DNA of 64,000 nt from Streptomyces sp. SID12488 (GTDB taxonomy: Bacteria; Actinomycetota; Actinomycetes; Streptomycetales; Streptomycetaceae). Under the pieces are notes generated by a model that saw nothing but the letters and a program-made list of their open reading frames with translations, had not been told where the DNA came from and did no database searches. How positions within the stretch are numbered: the stretch's first letter is position 1; each line of letters starts with the position of its first letter. The stretch lies in NCBI RefSeq assembly GCF_010548275.1, contig NZ_JAAGLT010000001.1, forward strand, positions 62,001 through 126,000, given 5' to 3'. Position numbers and translations under genes: made by a program. This document shows positions 1-8,633 of this stretch, one piece after another.

Positions 1-404
1 GCGAACTCGTTGAGCGCCTGTTCGCCGTTGTGCCCGAAGGGCGGGTGGCCCAGGTCGTGCGAGAGACAGGCCGCCTCGACGAGGTCGGGGTCGCAGCCGA
101 GGGCGGCGCCCAGTTCGCGGCCGACCTGGGCGCATTCCAGGGAGTGCGTGAGGCGGGTGCGGGGGCTGGCGTCCCAGACCCGGCTGCGGGTGCCGGGCGT
201 GACCACCTGGGTCTTGCCGGCCAGCCGTCGCAGCGCGGAGGAGTGCAGTACGCGGGCGCGGTCGCGCTGGAAGGCGGTGCGGCCTGGGCGTTTGTCGGGT
301 TCGGCGGCCCAGCGCGCGGCTGCCGCCGGGGCGTAGCCGGTGGGGGTGGGGTCATTCTCCGGGGGTTGGGGGGTGGGGGTCGTGTTGGTGCGTGTGCCTT
401 CCAT
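1..404 (-). CDS. dgt: deoxyguanosinetriphosphate triphosphohydrolase (dGTPase), 3' end outside window
   Basis: This is the N-terminal ~134 residues of a dGTPase, the HD-domain enzyme that hydrolyses dNTPs to deoxynucleosides and triphosphate. The translation shows [20 protein letters not shown] and then the HD-domain core [20 protein letters not shown], both hallmarks of the family. The ATG at 402-404 is the only reasonable start; its upstream lacks a clear Shine-Dalgarno. The rest of the gene lies to the left of the window. It is followed upstream, on the same strand, by the sirohydrochlorin chelatase gene across a ~150 bp gap holding a dispersed repeat. Family assignment is firm; substrate preference among dNTPs cannot be judged here. 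Confidence 0.93.
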   Translation of the reverse strand, partial: MEGTRTNTTPTPQPPENDPTPTGYAPAAAARWAAEPDKRPGRTAFQRDRARVLHSSALRRLAGKTQVVTPGTRSRVWDASPRTRLTHSLECAQVGRELGAALGCDPDLVEAACLSHDLGHPPFGHNGEQALNEF

Positions 405-482
405 GGTTCGACAGTAAGGGCAGGTACTGACAATTTGGGCGTGAGTGTGCGCCTGCGCGTCTGCCGGGGGCTGTTTCGTTGG

Positions 483-553
483 CGGGTGCGGCTCCGTTGT
501 GGCTTGTCGCGCCCACGCGGCGGAGCCGCAAATCGATACAGCCCCGCGCCCCT
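483..553 (-). repeat. dispersed Streptomyces 3'-end repeat, copy A
   Basis: A 71-bp element abutting the stop codon of the chelatase gene. Read on the minus strand it begins AGGGGCGCGGGGCTGTATCG and contains the short hairpin GCGGCTCCGCCGC. A second copy at 49825-49895 differs at four positions (94 % identity), and a shorter relative sits at 55297-55330. All three lie just after stop codons. Such elements are, from general knowledge, abundant in Streptomyces genomes; a transcription-termination or RNA 3'-end role is an inference. Confidence 0.75.
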
Positions 554-1460
554 ATACGGCCGGCGCCAGTTCTCGGGTCAGGGATGTTGCGGGGGCCGCT
601 ACCGTCTCGTCGTAGCGGTGGAGGATCAGGTGGGCCATTGACGGGTGGGCGCCCAGGGGGGCCGCGGCGATCCAGGGGGCGGCCTCGGCGCACTCCGTGG
701 CGAAGCGGCCCGGGGCGGTGAAGTACGAGGCCACGGCGACCCGGTGGCGGCCTCGGGCGGCCAGGGCGCGTACGGCTGCGGGGACGGTCGGCGCGGCGGT
801 GGTCGCGTACGCCGGTACGACGGGCACGCCCAGGCGTTCGGCGAGGAGCTGGGCGGTGCGGCGGGTGTCGACGTCCGAGTCGGGGTCCCGGGAACCCGCG
901 GCGGCAAGGACGACCGCGCTCGACCGGCGCTGCTCGTCGGTCATCCGGGTGCGCCAGCCGGCCTCGACAAGGCGGGCGTGCAGGGTGTCCACGAGCAGGC
1001 GGTGCGGGCCGAGCGGGGCGGCCACGCGCGTGCGTGCCTTTGCCGCCGCGGCCATCTCCGGGATGTCCTGCTTGACGTGGTAGCCGCGGCTGAGCAGCAG
1101 CGGTACGAGGACGGCCTCGGCCGTGCCCAGTCCCGCGAGCGTGTCCGGGAGCAGGGGTGCGTTCAGCTCGATGTGCCCCAGGTGCACGGGCAGGTCGGGG
1201 CGCAGTGCGCGGACACGTTCGGCGAGCGCGCCGACGGTGCTCAGGGCGCGCGGGTCGCGGCTGCCGTGGCCCACGAGGACGAGTGCGGGCGGGGCGGGGT
1301 GACGGCTGCCGTCGAGCGAGATGAGGCTGAGCTGGCTGCCGAGCTGGCTGGTGATCCGGTCCATGATGTGCGCCGTACTGTCGAGGTGGGCGCCTCCGGG
1401 CGGCCGGGGGCTCTGCGGGTGCTGTGCGGACTCGTCGTAAGAACGGGGCGACGGCGTCAT
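552..1460 (-). CDS. sirohydrochlorin chelatase (CbiX/SirB family)
   Basis: Predicted chelatase that inserts Fe2+ (siroheme route) or Co2+ into sirohydrochlorin. The ~300-residue protein has two homologous CbiX halves: the first carries LVLVGHGSRDPRAL and the metal-site region PLLLSRGYHVKQDIP, the second carries VVLAAAGSRDPDS and ASYFTAPGRFA, where the second half keeps the fold but less of the active-site motif. I take the ATG at 1458-1460 (MTPSPRSY); an in-frame GTG at 1490 would add ten residues. Siroheme is the cofactor of the nitrite reductase encoded at 30.5-33.5 kb, and nasA lies 1 kb away, so a role in nitrate/nitrite assimilation is the simplest reading. Cobalamin synthesis is the alternative; no other cob genes are present. 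Confidence 0.85.
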   Translation of the reverse strand: MTPSPRSYDESAQHPQSPRPPGGAHLDSTAHIMDRITSQLGSQLSLISLDGSRHPAPPALVLVGHGSRDPRALSTVGALAERVRALRPDLPVHLGHIELNAPLLPDTLAGLGTAEAVLVPLLLSRGYHVKQDIPEMAAAAKARTRVAAPLGPHRLLVDTLHARLVEAGWRTRMTDEQRRSSAVVLAAAGSRDPDSDVDTRRTAQLLAERLGVPVVPAYATTAAPTVPAAVRALAARGRHRVAVASYFTAPGRFATECAEAAPWIAAAPLGAHPSMAHLILHRYDETVAAPATSLTRELAPAV

Positions 1461-1691
1461 GTACCGATCGTGACGGTACGAGGTTGCCACGCCGTTGCGG
1501 CTTGGTCACGGGTCTTTTCCGGGGGTTCACGGTGGGGGCAAGGGGTGTGTGAGTTTGCCTGACCTGCGGCTTCCTGGGGCCGAGTGAAGCTGGTCACGTC
1601 GAGGGCGGCGAACCGGGGCGGTGCCGGGGGCGTCTTCCTTGATCGAAGGCCACCGTGGGCCGCCGAAGGCCACCTGGGAGGGACCCGTCCG

Positions 1692-2414
1692 ATGAGCAGT
1701 CCGAAGGCGCGTGGATCGTGGGCGTCTTTGGCGTCTTTGCGTTCGCGGGTGCGTCTGCCTCGTACTCGGGCCGGGCAGCGGCGGGCCGTGCAGGTCGTGA
1801 TGGCGCTGTGCGTGCTGGCCTTGTTGCCGGCCACGTGGATGTTCGTCGCCACGGGTGACCGGCTGCGCGATGTGTCGGACGCGCCGCGTACCGACGTCGC
1901 CGTCGTCTTCGGCGCCGGGTTGTGGGGCGGGGAGCCGTCTCCGTACCTCGCGCACCGGTTGGACGCGGCGGCGAAACTGTACCGGGCGGGGCGGGTGAAG
2001 GTGGTGCTCGTCACCGGGGACAACAGCCGCGAGGACTACGACGAGCCGGATGCGATGCGGGCGTATCTGACGCGGCACGGGGTGCCCGACGGGCGGATCG
2101 TGAGTGACTACGCCGGGTTCGACACCTGGGACTCGTGTGTCCGGGCGAAGAAGATATTCGGGGTCGACCGGGCGGTGCTGATCAGCCAGGGGTTCCATAT
2201 CCGTCGTGCTGTCGCGTTGTGCGAGGCGGTGGGGGTGGAGTCGTACGGCGTCGGGGTCGAGGCCAAGCATGATGTGACGTGGTACTACGGCGGTGTGCGG
2301 GAGATCTTCGCGGCGGGCAAGGCGGCGATGGACGCGGTGTTCAAGCCTGATCCGCGGTTCCTGGGGCCGGTGGAGGTAGGGGTTCAGCGGGCGTTGCGGG
2401 AGAACGGGGAGTGA
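1692..2414 (+). CDS. SanA/YdcF-like DUF218 membrane protein
   Basis: 240-residue protein of the DUF218/SanA family. A basic N-terminus (residues 1-34) precedes one membrane segment (about 38-53, VVMALCVLALLPATWMFVAT), then the DUF218 domain starts with DVAVVFGAGLW and continues with VVLVTGDNS, EPDAMRAYL and the AVLISQGFHIRRAV block. SanA relatives affect envelope permeability (vancomycin exclusion) in enterobacteria; the biochemical activity is not established. The ATG at 1692 is chosen because GGGAGGGA lies 8 nt upstream; an in-frame extension to 1584 lacks a ribosome-binding site. The gene is divergent from the chelatase and co-directional with nasA. Confidence 0.8.
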   Translation: MSSPKARGSWASLASLRSRVRLPRTRAGQRRAVQVVMALCVLALLPATWMFVATGDRLRDVSDAPRTDVAVVFGAGLWGGEPSPYLAHRLDAAAKLYRAGRVKVVLVTGDNSREDYDEPDAMRAYLTRHGVPDGRIVSDYAGFDTWDSCVRAKKIFGVDRAVLISQGFHIRRAVALCEAVGVESYGVGVEAKHDVTWYYGGVREIFAAGKAAMDAVFKPDPRFLGPVEVGVQRALRENGE

Positions 2415-2463
2415 GAACCTCACCGGCGGCATCGCTCTCCCGGGAGGTCCCCGTGCCTGGTGT

Positions 2464-2501
2464 GTAACGGGGGGCGTTCCGGGGTGTAACACCGGCGCCG
2501 C
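2464..2501 (+). promoter_or_regulatory. GlnR-like tandem box upstream of nasA
   Basis: Two GTAAC pentamers lie exactly 22 bp apart (2464-2468 and 2486-2490), fitting the published streptomycete GlnR layout gTnAc-n6-GaAAc-n6-gTnAc-n6-GaAAc; the intervening boxes (CGTTC at 2475, GCCGC at 2497) match poorly. The block GTAACACCGGC followed by CGCACGCTG recurs upstream of the nir operon, in both cases with GTAAC starting 28 bp before the ATG. Binding by GlnR, or by another nitrate regulator, is inferred from motif and context only. Confidence 0.5.
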
Positions 2502-2513
2502 ACGCTGGGCGGT

Positions 2514-4670
2514 ATGGAGAACTCCGTGACGCCCACGCACTGCCCGTACTGCGCCCTGCAGTGCGGTATGAACCTCACGCCGGCAGCAGGCGGGGGCGTC
2601 ACGGTCACCGAGCGCGTCGATTTCCCGGTCAACCGGGGCGCCCTGTGCGGCAAGGGGCGCACCGCACCCGCCCTGCTGTCACCGGCGCTGCGGCTGACCG
2701 AGCCGCTCGTCCGGCGTGACGGGGTTCTCGTGCCCGCCTCCTGGGAGGAGGCGCTGGACCGGGTCGCCGAGGGACTGACCCGCACGCGTACGGAGCATGG
2801 CCCGGACGCGTGCGGTGTCTTCGGCGGGGGTGGGCTGACGAACGAGAAGGCCTACGCGCTGGGGAAGTTCGCGCGGGTCGTTCTCGGGACCTCGCAGATC
2901 GACTACAACGGGCGTTTCTGCATGTCGTCCGCCGCCGCTGCCGGGAACAAGGCCTTCGGGATGGACCGGGGGCTGCCCTTCCCGATGGAGGACATTCCCA
3001 AGACCGGGTGCGTCATCCTCGTCGGCTCCAATCTCGCAGAGACGATGCCGCCCGCCCTCCGCTATCTCACCGAACTCAGGGAGAACGGGGGAACGTTGAT
3101 CGTCATCGATCCGCGTCGGACCCGTACCGCCGAGCAGGCCGATCTGCATCTCGCGCCGCGTCCCGGCACCGATCTCGCCCTCGCCCTGGGCCTGTTGCAC
3201 CTGGTCGTGTCCCAGGGGCGCACCGACGAGGCGTTCATCGAGGAGCGGACGAGCGGCTGGGAGGAGACCCGGGCGGCGGCGATGGCCCACTGGCCGGAGT
3301 ACGTGGAGCGGATCACCGGGGTGCCCGTGCCGCAGCTCCGGGAGGCCGTGCGGATGTTCTGCGAGCCGGCCAACGCGATGGTGCTCACCGCGCGTGGACC
3401 CGAGCAGCAGTCCAAGGGGACCGACACGGTGAGCGCGTGGATCAACCTGTGCCTGGCTACCGGGCGTTCGGGGCGGCCGTACTCCGGATACGGGTGTCTG
3501 ACCGGGCAGGGCAACGGGCAGGGCGGGCGGGAACACGGCCAGAAGGCCGACCAGTTGCCCGGCTACCGCAAACTGACCGACCCGGAGGCGCGGCGCCATG
3601 TGGCCGGCGTGTGGGGCGTCGACCCGGACTCGTTGCCCGGACCCGGGCTGAGCGCGTACGAGCTCCTCGACGCGCTGGGCTCCGACATCCACTCCCTGCT
3701 GCTGATGGGGTCCAACCCGGTGGTGTCCGCGCCTCGCGCCGGGCACATCCAACAGCGCCTGGAATCCCTGGACTTCCTCGCCGTCGCGGATGTCGTGCTG
3801 TCCGAGACGGCCGCGCTTGCCGATGTCGTCCTGCCCGTGACCCAGTGGGCGGAGGAGACCGGTACGACCACCAATCTGGAAGGCCGGGTGCTGCTGCGCC
3901 GGCAGGCCGTCGCTCCCCCGGACGGGGTCCGCAGCGATCTGTACGTTCTGCATCAACTCGCCGCGCGCGCAGGGGTGGAGAAGGGGTTTCCGGTCGACCC
4001 CGAGGAGGTCTTCGAGGAGTTGCGCCGGGCCAGCGCGGGCGGGATCGCCGACTACTCGGGGATCACCTACCGGCGGCTCGCCGAGGAGAACGGCGTCTTC
4101 TGGCCCTGCCCGGCGCAGGACGACCAGTCGGACGAGCAGCAGCACGATCCGCGGCACCCGCAACGACACGAGCACGGGCACGACGACCAGGCGTTGGCAG
4201 CGCCGCATCCCGGTTCCCCCCGACTGTTCCTCGACCGATTCGCGACCGAGGACGGGCGGGCCCGGTTCGCGCCGGTGACGTACCGGCCGATCGCCGAGGA
4301 GCCGGACGCCGAGTACCCGGTGCTGCTGACCACCGGACGGGTCGTGGCCCAGTACCAGTCCGGGGCCCAGACCCGGCGGGTCGACGAGCTGAACGCCGCC
4401 GCGCCCGGGCCGTTCGTGGAGCTGCATCCCCGGCTGGCCGCGCGGCTGGGAGCCGAGGAAGGGGATGTCATCGCCGTCGTGTCCCGGCGCGGGCGGGCGG
4501 TGGCGCCGGCGCGGATCACGACCTCGATCCGCCCCGACACCGTCTTCATGCCCTTCCACTGGCCGGGCGAGGGCCGGGCCAACACGCTGACGAATCCGGC
4601 GCTCGACCCGACCTCACGGATGCCGGAGTTCAAGGCGTGCGCGGTACGGCTGGAGACCGTACGCCCTTGA
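2514..4670 (+). CDS. nasA: assimilatory nitrate reductase catalytic subunit
   Basis: 718-residue molybdopterin oxidoreductase reducing nitrate to nitrite in the cytoplasm. The N-terminus holds the [4Fe-4S] ligands Cys10, Cys13, Cys17 and Cys45 (HCPYCALQCGM...GALCGKG). Mo-bis-MGD domain motifs follow, including NGRFCMSSAAAAGNKAFGMD and GYGCLTGQGNGQGGREHGQK, and the C-terminal dinucleotide-binding domain contains TTGRVVAQYQSGAQTRR. There is no Tat signal and no fused FAD or BFD domain, so a separate electron donor is needed. Residues ~531-562 form a His/Asp/Gln-rich linker that I do not associate with the core fold. The start is the ATG at 2514, 28 bp after a GlnR-like box; no Shine-Dalgarno is evident, which fits a very short leader or leaderless mRNA. 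Functional partner: the nirB-nirD operon at 29.3-33.5 kb. Confidence 0.95.
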   Translation: MENSVTPTHCPYCALQCGMNLTPAAGGGVTVTERVDFPVNRGALCGKGRTAPALLSPALRLTEPLVRRDGVLVPASWEEALDRVAEGLTRTRTEHGPDACGVFGGGGLTNEKAYALGKFARVVLGTSQIDYNGRFCMSSAAAAGNKAFGMDRGLPFPMEDIPKTGCVILVGSNLAETMPPALRYLTELRENGGTLIVIDPRRTRTAEQADLHLAPRPGTDLALALGLLHLVVSQGRTDEAFIEERTSGWEETRAAAMAHWPEYVERITGVPVPQLREAVRMFCEPANAMVLTARGPEQQSKGTDTVSAWINLCLATGRSGRPYSGYGCLTGQGNGQGGREHGQKADQLPGYRKLTDPEARRHVAGVWGVDPDSLPGPGLSAYELLDALGSDIHSLLLMGSNPVVSAPRAGHIQQRLESLDFLAVADVVLSETAALADVVLPVTQWAEETGTTTNLEGRVLLRRQAVAPPDGVRSDLYVLHQLAARAGVEKGFPVDPEEVFEELRRASAGGIADYSGITYRRLAEENGVFWPCPAQDDQSDEQQHDPRHPQRHEHGHDDQALAAPHPGSPRLFLDRFATEDGRARFAPVTYRPIAEEPDAEYPVLLTTGRVVAQYQSGAQTRRVDELNAAAPGPFVELHPRLAARLGAEEGDVIAVVSRRGRAVAPARITTSIRPDTVFMPFHWPGEGRANTLTNPALDPTSRMPEFKACAVRLETVRP

Positions 4671-4697
4671 GGGGAAGGCGAGTTGGGGTACGCAGTA

Positions 4698-5888
4698 CTA
4701 CCAGGTGACCGGGAGGGTGCGTACGCCGTGGACCGCGCGGCCCTCGTGGGCGTTCACCTCGGCCGGGGCCGTCAGTCGTAGGCCCGGCAGGCGGCGGAAC
4801 AGGGTGGGCAGGGCGATCTGGAGTTCGGCGCGGGCGAGGGACTGGCCGAGGCAGTTGTGCAGGCCGTGGCTGAACGTCAGGTGGTGCTGGGTCTCCCGGG
4901 TGATGTCGAAGGTGTCCGGGTCCGTGAACACGCTGGGGTCCCGGTTGGCGGCCTGGAGCGCGACGACGACACCTTCTCCGGCCCGTACGGTGACGCCGCC
5001 GATCTCCACGTCCTGCGTGGCGATGCGCCGCATCCCGACGTGAACGACCGTGAGATAGCGCAGGAGTTCCTCGACTGCTCCTGGCACCAGCTCCGGATCG
5101 GCCTGCAGCTCCGCCAGTTGGGCGGGGTGGGACAGCAGAGTCACCACGCCGAGCGACAGCATGCTCGCCGTCGTCTCGTGCCCCGCGATGAGCAGCATCA
5201 CGGCAAGTCCGGCCGCCTCGGGGGCGGTTGCCTCCCCGGTGGCCACCCGTTCGGCCGTGAGCCTGCTCAGCAGGTCGTCGCCGGGGTCGGCGGTCTTGGC
5301 GGCTAGCAGCTCCATGAGGTACCCGAACAGCGCTCCCCAGCCCGCCCGCATCGCCTCGGGCCCGTCGGTCACCGTGGCGAACGCGGCGGCGTGGCGATGG
5401 ATGAACTCCCGGTCCGCGTAGGGCACTCCGAGGAGTTCGCAGATGACGAGCAGCGGCAGCGGCAGGGTGAATTGCTCCACGAGATCGGCGTCGGGCCCCT
5501 TGGCCACCAGGTCGTCGATGAGGCGGTCGGTCAACTGCTGGATGGACGGGCGCAGTTCTTCGGCGCGTCGGAAGGTGAAGTCCGGGATCAGCATCCGGCG
5601 CAGCCGGGTGTGCTCGGGCGCGTCCATGGCGAAGAGCTGGCCGGGGGTGGGTGGTGGCGGGGTCGGCTGGAGGCCGGGGAATCCCTCCCGGCGGTTCTCG
5701 GCCCTGAAGCGGGCGTCCGCCAGGACGGCACGGGCGTCCTCGTGCCGGGTGACCAGCCAGGGGGTGTTGCCGCCCCAGAGCGCGATACGGCTGATCCGGC
5801 CCTGCTCACGCAGCGGCGTGAACTCGGCGGGCGGGTCGAGCAGGGCGGTGCGCCGCATGGGCAGCGGGGGGAACGTGGTCTCGGACAT
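4698..5888 (-). CDS. cytochrome P450
   Basis: 396-residue soluble bacterial P450 monooxygenase. Diagnostic segments: the I-helix oxygen-activation motif AGHETTASM, the K-helix ExxR in EELLRYL, and the haem-binding loop FSHGLHNCLGQSLARAE with the axial thiolate Cys346. The size and N-terminus (MSETTFPPLPMRR) resemble CYP105-type actinobacterial P450s, but the family is not assigned. The ATG at 5886-5888 is chosen over a longer frame to 5990, which would read through the intergenic repeats. It is the last gene of the minus-strand Ebo-like run and is separated from eboF by 135 bp containing a hairpin and tandem repeats. A tailoring oxidation of the Ebo product is an attractive inference; no ferredoxin gene is adjacent. 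Confidence 0.93.
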   Translation of the reverse strand: MSETTFPPLPMRRTALLDPPAEFTPLREQGRISRIALWGGNTPWLVTRHEDARAVLADARFRAENRREGFPGLQPTPPPPTPGQLFAMDAPEHTRLRRMLIPDFTFRRAEELRPSIQQLTDRLIDDLVAKGPDADLVEQFTLPLPLLVICELLGVPYADREFIHRHAAAFATVTDGPEAMRAGWGALFGYLMELLAAKTADPGDDLLSRLTAERVATGEATAPEAAGLAVMLLIAGHETTASMLSLGVVTLLSHPAQLAELQADPELVPGAVEELLRYLTVVHVGMRRIATQDVEIGGVTVRAGEGVVVALQAANRDPSVFTDPDTFDITRETQHHLTFSHGLHNCLGQSLARAELQIALPTLFRRLPGLRLTAPAEVNAHEGRAVHGVRTLPVTW

Positions 5889-5944
5889 GGTCGGTGTCTC
5901 CGCGTGGTGGGGGGCGGGGGCGTGGTCGGTTCCTGCGGCACGGT

Positions 5945-5979
5945 CGGTACCCAGGCGCAGGCGGTGTGCCTGGGTACCG
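5945..5979. terminator. hairpin between eboF-like gene and P450
   Basis: Perfect 12-bp arms CGGTACCCAGGC (5945-5956) and GCCTGGGTACCG (5968-5979) enclose an 11-nt loop. It lies just past the eboF stop codon and 57 bp before the P450 start. It could terminate or attenuate transcription entering the P450 gene. Confidence 0.55.
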
Positions 5980-5982
5980 GCC

Positions 5983-6036
5983 GGTGCCAAGGCACGGTCG
6001 GGTGCCTAGGCTTGGTCGGGTGCCTAGGCTTGGTCG
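5983..6036. repeat. three tandem 18-bp repeats overlapping the eboF stop codon
   Basis: Three 18-bp units in tandem: GGTGCCAAGGCACGGTCG (5983-6000), then two identical GGTGCCTAGGCTTGGTCG units (6001-6018, 6019-6036). The third unit contains the eboF stop codon (6024-6026), so the gene's last codons are part of the repeat. Confidence 0.85.
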
Positions 6037-7436
6037 GTGGGCGGGGTTGCGGACAGGCCGGCGAGTTTCAGGAGCAGGCCCTTGACGTCGGTGGCGGCGA
6101 TGGCCTCGCTGCTGTGCTCCGGTTCCGAGCACAGCAGTACAGGGCCGTGGTCGGGGTCGCCCGGGAGGCGGCCGTGGCTGCCGCGGACGCCCGAGGGGTC
6201 CAGCGGGACTGTCTGCATGCGGTAGCGGAACCCCAGCTTTTTGCGGGCGAGTTGACCGGCCGCATGCAGTTTCACCGACGGGTTGGTGTCGTCCCACAGC
6301 AGTTCGGCGGGGTCGTAGCCGGGCTTGCGGTGGATCTCGACCTGGCGGGCGAAGTCGGGGGCGCGGTCGTCGTCGAGCCAGTAGTAGTACGTGAACCAGG
6401 CGTCGGCGTCCGCCACCGCGACCAGCTCTCCCGAACGCTCGTGGTCCAGGCCCTGGACCGCCTTGCCCATCTCGCCCAACACCTGTTCCACACCGTCGAG
6501 TTCCCCGAGGATCTTGGCGACCTCGCGTACGTCGGCCGGGTCCCGGACGTAGACGTGCGCCACCTGGTGGTCGGCGACGGCGAAGGCGCGGGAGGTCCAG
6601 GGGTCGAGGTACTCCATGCCGTCCTGGGTGTACACCTCCAGCAGTCCGGCCCGGCGCAGGGCCCGGTTGATGTCCACGGGGCGGGAGACCGGGGTGATGC
6701 CGTACTCGCTCAGCGCCACCACAGTGGCGCCGGCGGCGAGGAAGTGGTCGATCAACGGGCGCAGGGCGTCGTCGAGTTGGCGGGCTGCGCGGATCGACGC
6801 GTCGGACTGCGGGCCGGAGCGCTGGGGTTCGTAGTCCATCTCCGGGATGTAGACCAGGGTCAGGTCGGGGTCGTGTTCGTCGAAGATCTGGCGGGCGGCG
6901 CCCAGGATCCACTGGGTGGAGGGCATGCCGGCGTTCGGGCCCCAGTAGGTGAACAGGGGGAAGGGGCCGAGGCGTTCGGTGAGTTCGTCGTGCAGGGAGG
7001 GCGGCCAGGTGTAGCAGTCGGGTTCCTTGCGGCCGTCGGAGTAGTAGATCGGGCGCGGGGTCACCGTCCAGTCGACGTCGGCGCCCATGGCGTACCACCA
7101 GCAGATGTTGGCGACCGTGTAGCCGGGGAGCCGCTTTCGGGCCGCGTCCCAGATCTTCTCGCCGCCGACGAGGGCGTTGTGCTGCCGCCAGAGGAGTACC
7201 TCACCGAGGTCGCGGAAGTACCAGCCGTTGGCCACCGCGCCGTGCGTGGAGGGGAGTTCGCCGGTGAGGAAGGTCGACTGGGCGGTGCAGGTGACGGCGG
7301 GGAGCGTGGTGCCGAGGGTGGCCCGGAATCCGCGGTCGCCGAGGGCGGCGACGGCGGGCATGTGGCGCAGGAGGGCGGGGGTGAGACCGACGATGTCAAG
7401 GACGACGAGTCGGTTGCTGTTCGGGGTTTCGGTCAT
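6024..7436 (-). CDS. alkaline-phosphatase-superfamily phosphodiesterase (EboF-like)
   Basis: 470-residue member of the nucleotide pyrophosphatase/phosphodiesterase branch of the alkaline phosphatase superfamily. It opens with RLVVLDIVGLTPALL, holding the first metal-site Asp (D14), then LPAVTCTAQSTFLTGELPS with the likely nucleophilic Thr49; later VYIPEMDYEPQR and VVALSEYGITPV supply further metal-site candidates. No signal peptide is seen, so it is probably cytoplasmic. I prefer the ATG at 7436, which has AAGGAA 6 nt upstream; an ATG at 7460 overlaps the EboE stop in an ATGA and is possible. In Ebo clusters the sixth gene is of this family; its substrate is unknown. Confidence 0.82.
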   Translation of the reverse strand: MTETPNSNRLVVLDIVGLTPALLRHMPAVAALGDRGFRATLGTTLPAVTCTAQSTFLTGELPSTHGAVANGWYFRDLGEVLLWRQHNALVGGEKIWDAARKRLPGYTVANICWWYAMGADVDWTVTPRPIYYSDGRKEPDCYTWPPSLHDELTERLGPFPLFTYWGPNAGMPSTQWILGAARQIFDEHDPDLTLVYIPEMDYEPQRSGPQSDASIRAARQLDDALRPLIDHFLAAGATVVALSEYGITPVSRPVDINRALRRAGLLEVYTQDGMEYLDPWTSRAFAVADHQVAHVYVRDPADVREVAKILGELDGVEQVLGEMGKAVQGLDHERSGELVAVADADAWFTYYYWLDDDRAPDFARQVEIHRKPGYDPAELLWDDTNPSVKLHAAGQLARKKLGFRYRMQTVPLDPSGVRGSHGRLPGDPDHGPVLLCSEPEHSSEAIAATDVKGLLLKLAGLSATPPTDQA

Positions 7437-7456
7437 GAGGGGTTCCTTGCGGCCGG

Positions 7457-8626
7457 TCATGAGTGGTCTTCTTTGAGGCCCAGGCCGGTCAACCGGTCGC
7501 GGGCCCAGGTGAGTTCGGCGGCTATGCCGGCGGCGAGGTCGGCGGGCGGGCGGGGCAGGACGGACCAGGTGTAGGTCTCGACCTCGATGTGGTCGCAGAC
7601 GGCGCTCGGGCCGCCGAGAAGTCCGGCGAGGACGGTGGTGAGTTGGTCGGCGGTGGTGCGGAGGGGTGGTTCCGGCTCGGCGTGCAGCGGGGCGTGGAAG
7701 TGTGTGCGCCAGGGTCTGTCGACGCCGGCCGCCGGAAGCCCGCCGCCGTCCAGGGCGTCCGGCAGGTCGTCCACGCCGACCACCGTGCCGTCGTCGTTGA
7801 CCGTTCGCGCCTGGTGCAGGAACCGTCGTTCGGCCAGTTCGCGCAGGGCTGTGCGGGCGCGCGGGTCGGTCGGGTCGGGGGCCTCGACCGCGCAGGACGC
7901 CTGGAGCTTGACGATCGGCAGACCCGCGTCGGCGAGCCGTCCGAGGGCCTCGCCGGGCTCCTCGAACTGGACGGCGAGATGGCAGGCGTCCAGACAGACG
8001 CCGAGATAGTCGCGGTCCACGTCGGCGAACTCCCGCACCGCCTGGGTGGTGGTCTCCACGACGCACCCCGGTTCCGGTTCGAAGCCGACTCGGATACGGC
8101 GGCCGGTGTCCGACTCCAACTCTGCCAACCCTGAGGCCAGTTGGTCCAGGGCGCGGCGGGCGGTGTCCGCGCGCTCCGTCGGCCAGGGGGTGCGCCAGGC
8201 GAGCGGGAGGGTGGAGACGCTGCCGCGTCGGGCGTCGTCGGGGAGGAGGGCGGCGAGGACGCGGGCGCAGTCGAGGGTGTAGTCGAGGCGGGCCGGGTCG
8301 GCCCAGTCCGGGAGGTAGACGTCCTTCTTGACGACCTCCCGGTGGAACCCCTCGTACGGGAAGGCGTTGAGGGTGACGGTCTCCAGGCCGCGCGCCGCGA
8401 GTTCGCGCTTGAGTGTCGTCAACGCCCTTTCGTCGGCGGCGAGTTCGGTGACGGCGGTGCGGGCCAGCCAGAGGCCGATCCCGAGCCTGCCGACGCCGAG
8501 CCGTTGCCGTACGGGTTCGGCGTGGGCGCCGAGCTGGGCGATGACCCCGGCGAGGTCCTCGGCCTGGTGGACGTTGCTGCAGTACGCGAGGTGGACGGGG
8601 GTGCCGTCGGGGTGGAGAAAGCGCAC
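7457..8626 (-). CDS. EboE-like TIM-barrel protein
   Basis: 389-residue protein of the xylose isomerase/AP-endonuclease-like TIM-barrel superfamily, matching EboE by its N-terminal HLAYCSNVHQAEDLAGVIAQ and the following GIGLWLARTA segment. Candidate metal ligands are in GFEPEPGCVVET, LDACHLAVQFE and KLQASC. A lone catalytic assignment is not possible. The GTG at 8626 is used because GGGGGAGAGTGA precedes it and it starts 8 bp after the EboB stop. Ebo proteins were described, from memory, as needed for export or traffic of secondary metabolites such as scytonemin monomers; a chemical role has not been shown. Tight spacing with eboB and eboF marks one operon. Confidence 0.8.
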   Translation of the reverse strand: MRFLHPDGTPVHLAYCSNVHQAEDLAGVIAQLGAHAEPVRQRLGVGRLGIGLWLARTAVTELAADERALTTLKRELAARGLETVTLNAFPYEGFHREVVKKDVYLPDWADPARLDYTLDCARVLAALLPDDARRGSVSTLPLAWRTPWPTERADTARRALDQLASGLAELESDTGRRIRVGFEPEPGCVVETTTQAVREFADVDRDYLGVCLDACHLAVQFEEPGEALGRLADAGLPIVKLQASCAVEAPDPTDPRARTALRELAERRFLHQARTVNDDGTVVGVDDLPDALDGGGLPAAGVDRPWRTHFHAPLHAEPEPPLRTTADQLTTVLAGLLGGPSAVCDHIEVETYTWSVLPRPPADLAAGIAAELTWARDRLTGLGLKEDHS

Positions 8627-8633
8627 GGTCGGT

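Noticed and set aside
30-641. Plus-strand open frame over the dGTPase and repeat region
   Set aside because: It is antisense to the dGTPase, whose HD motif is unmistakable, and has Gly/Arg-rich composition typical of shadow frames in high-GC DNA.
2679-4559. 626-codon minus-strand open frame within nasA
   Set aside because: Antisense to nasA, no recognisable domain, and composition (Pro/Gly/Arg/His) of a shadow frame.
5391-7574. 727-codon plus-strand open frame over P450 and eboF
   Set aside because: It lies opposite two well-defined genes and runs through the intergenic repeats; no domain or start signal.
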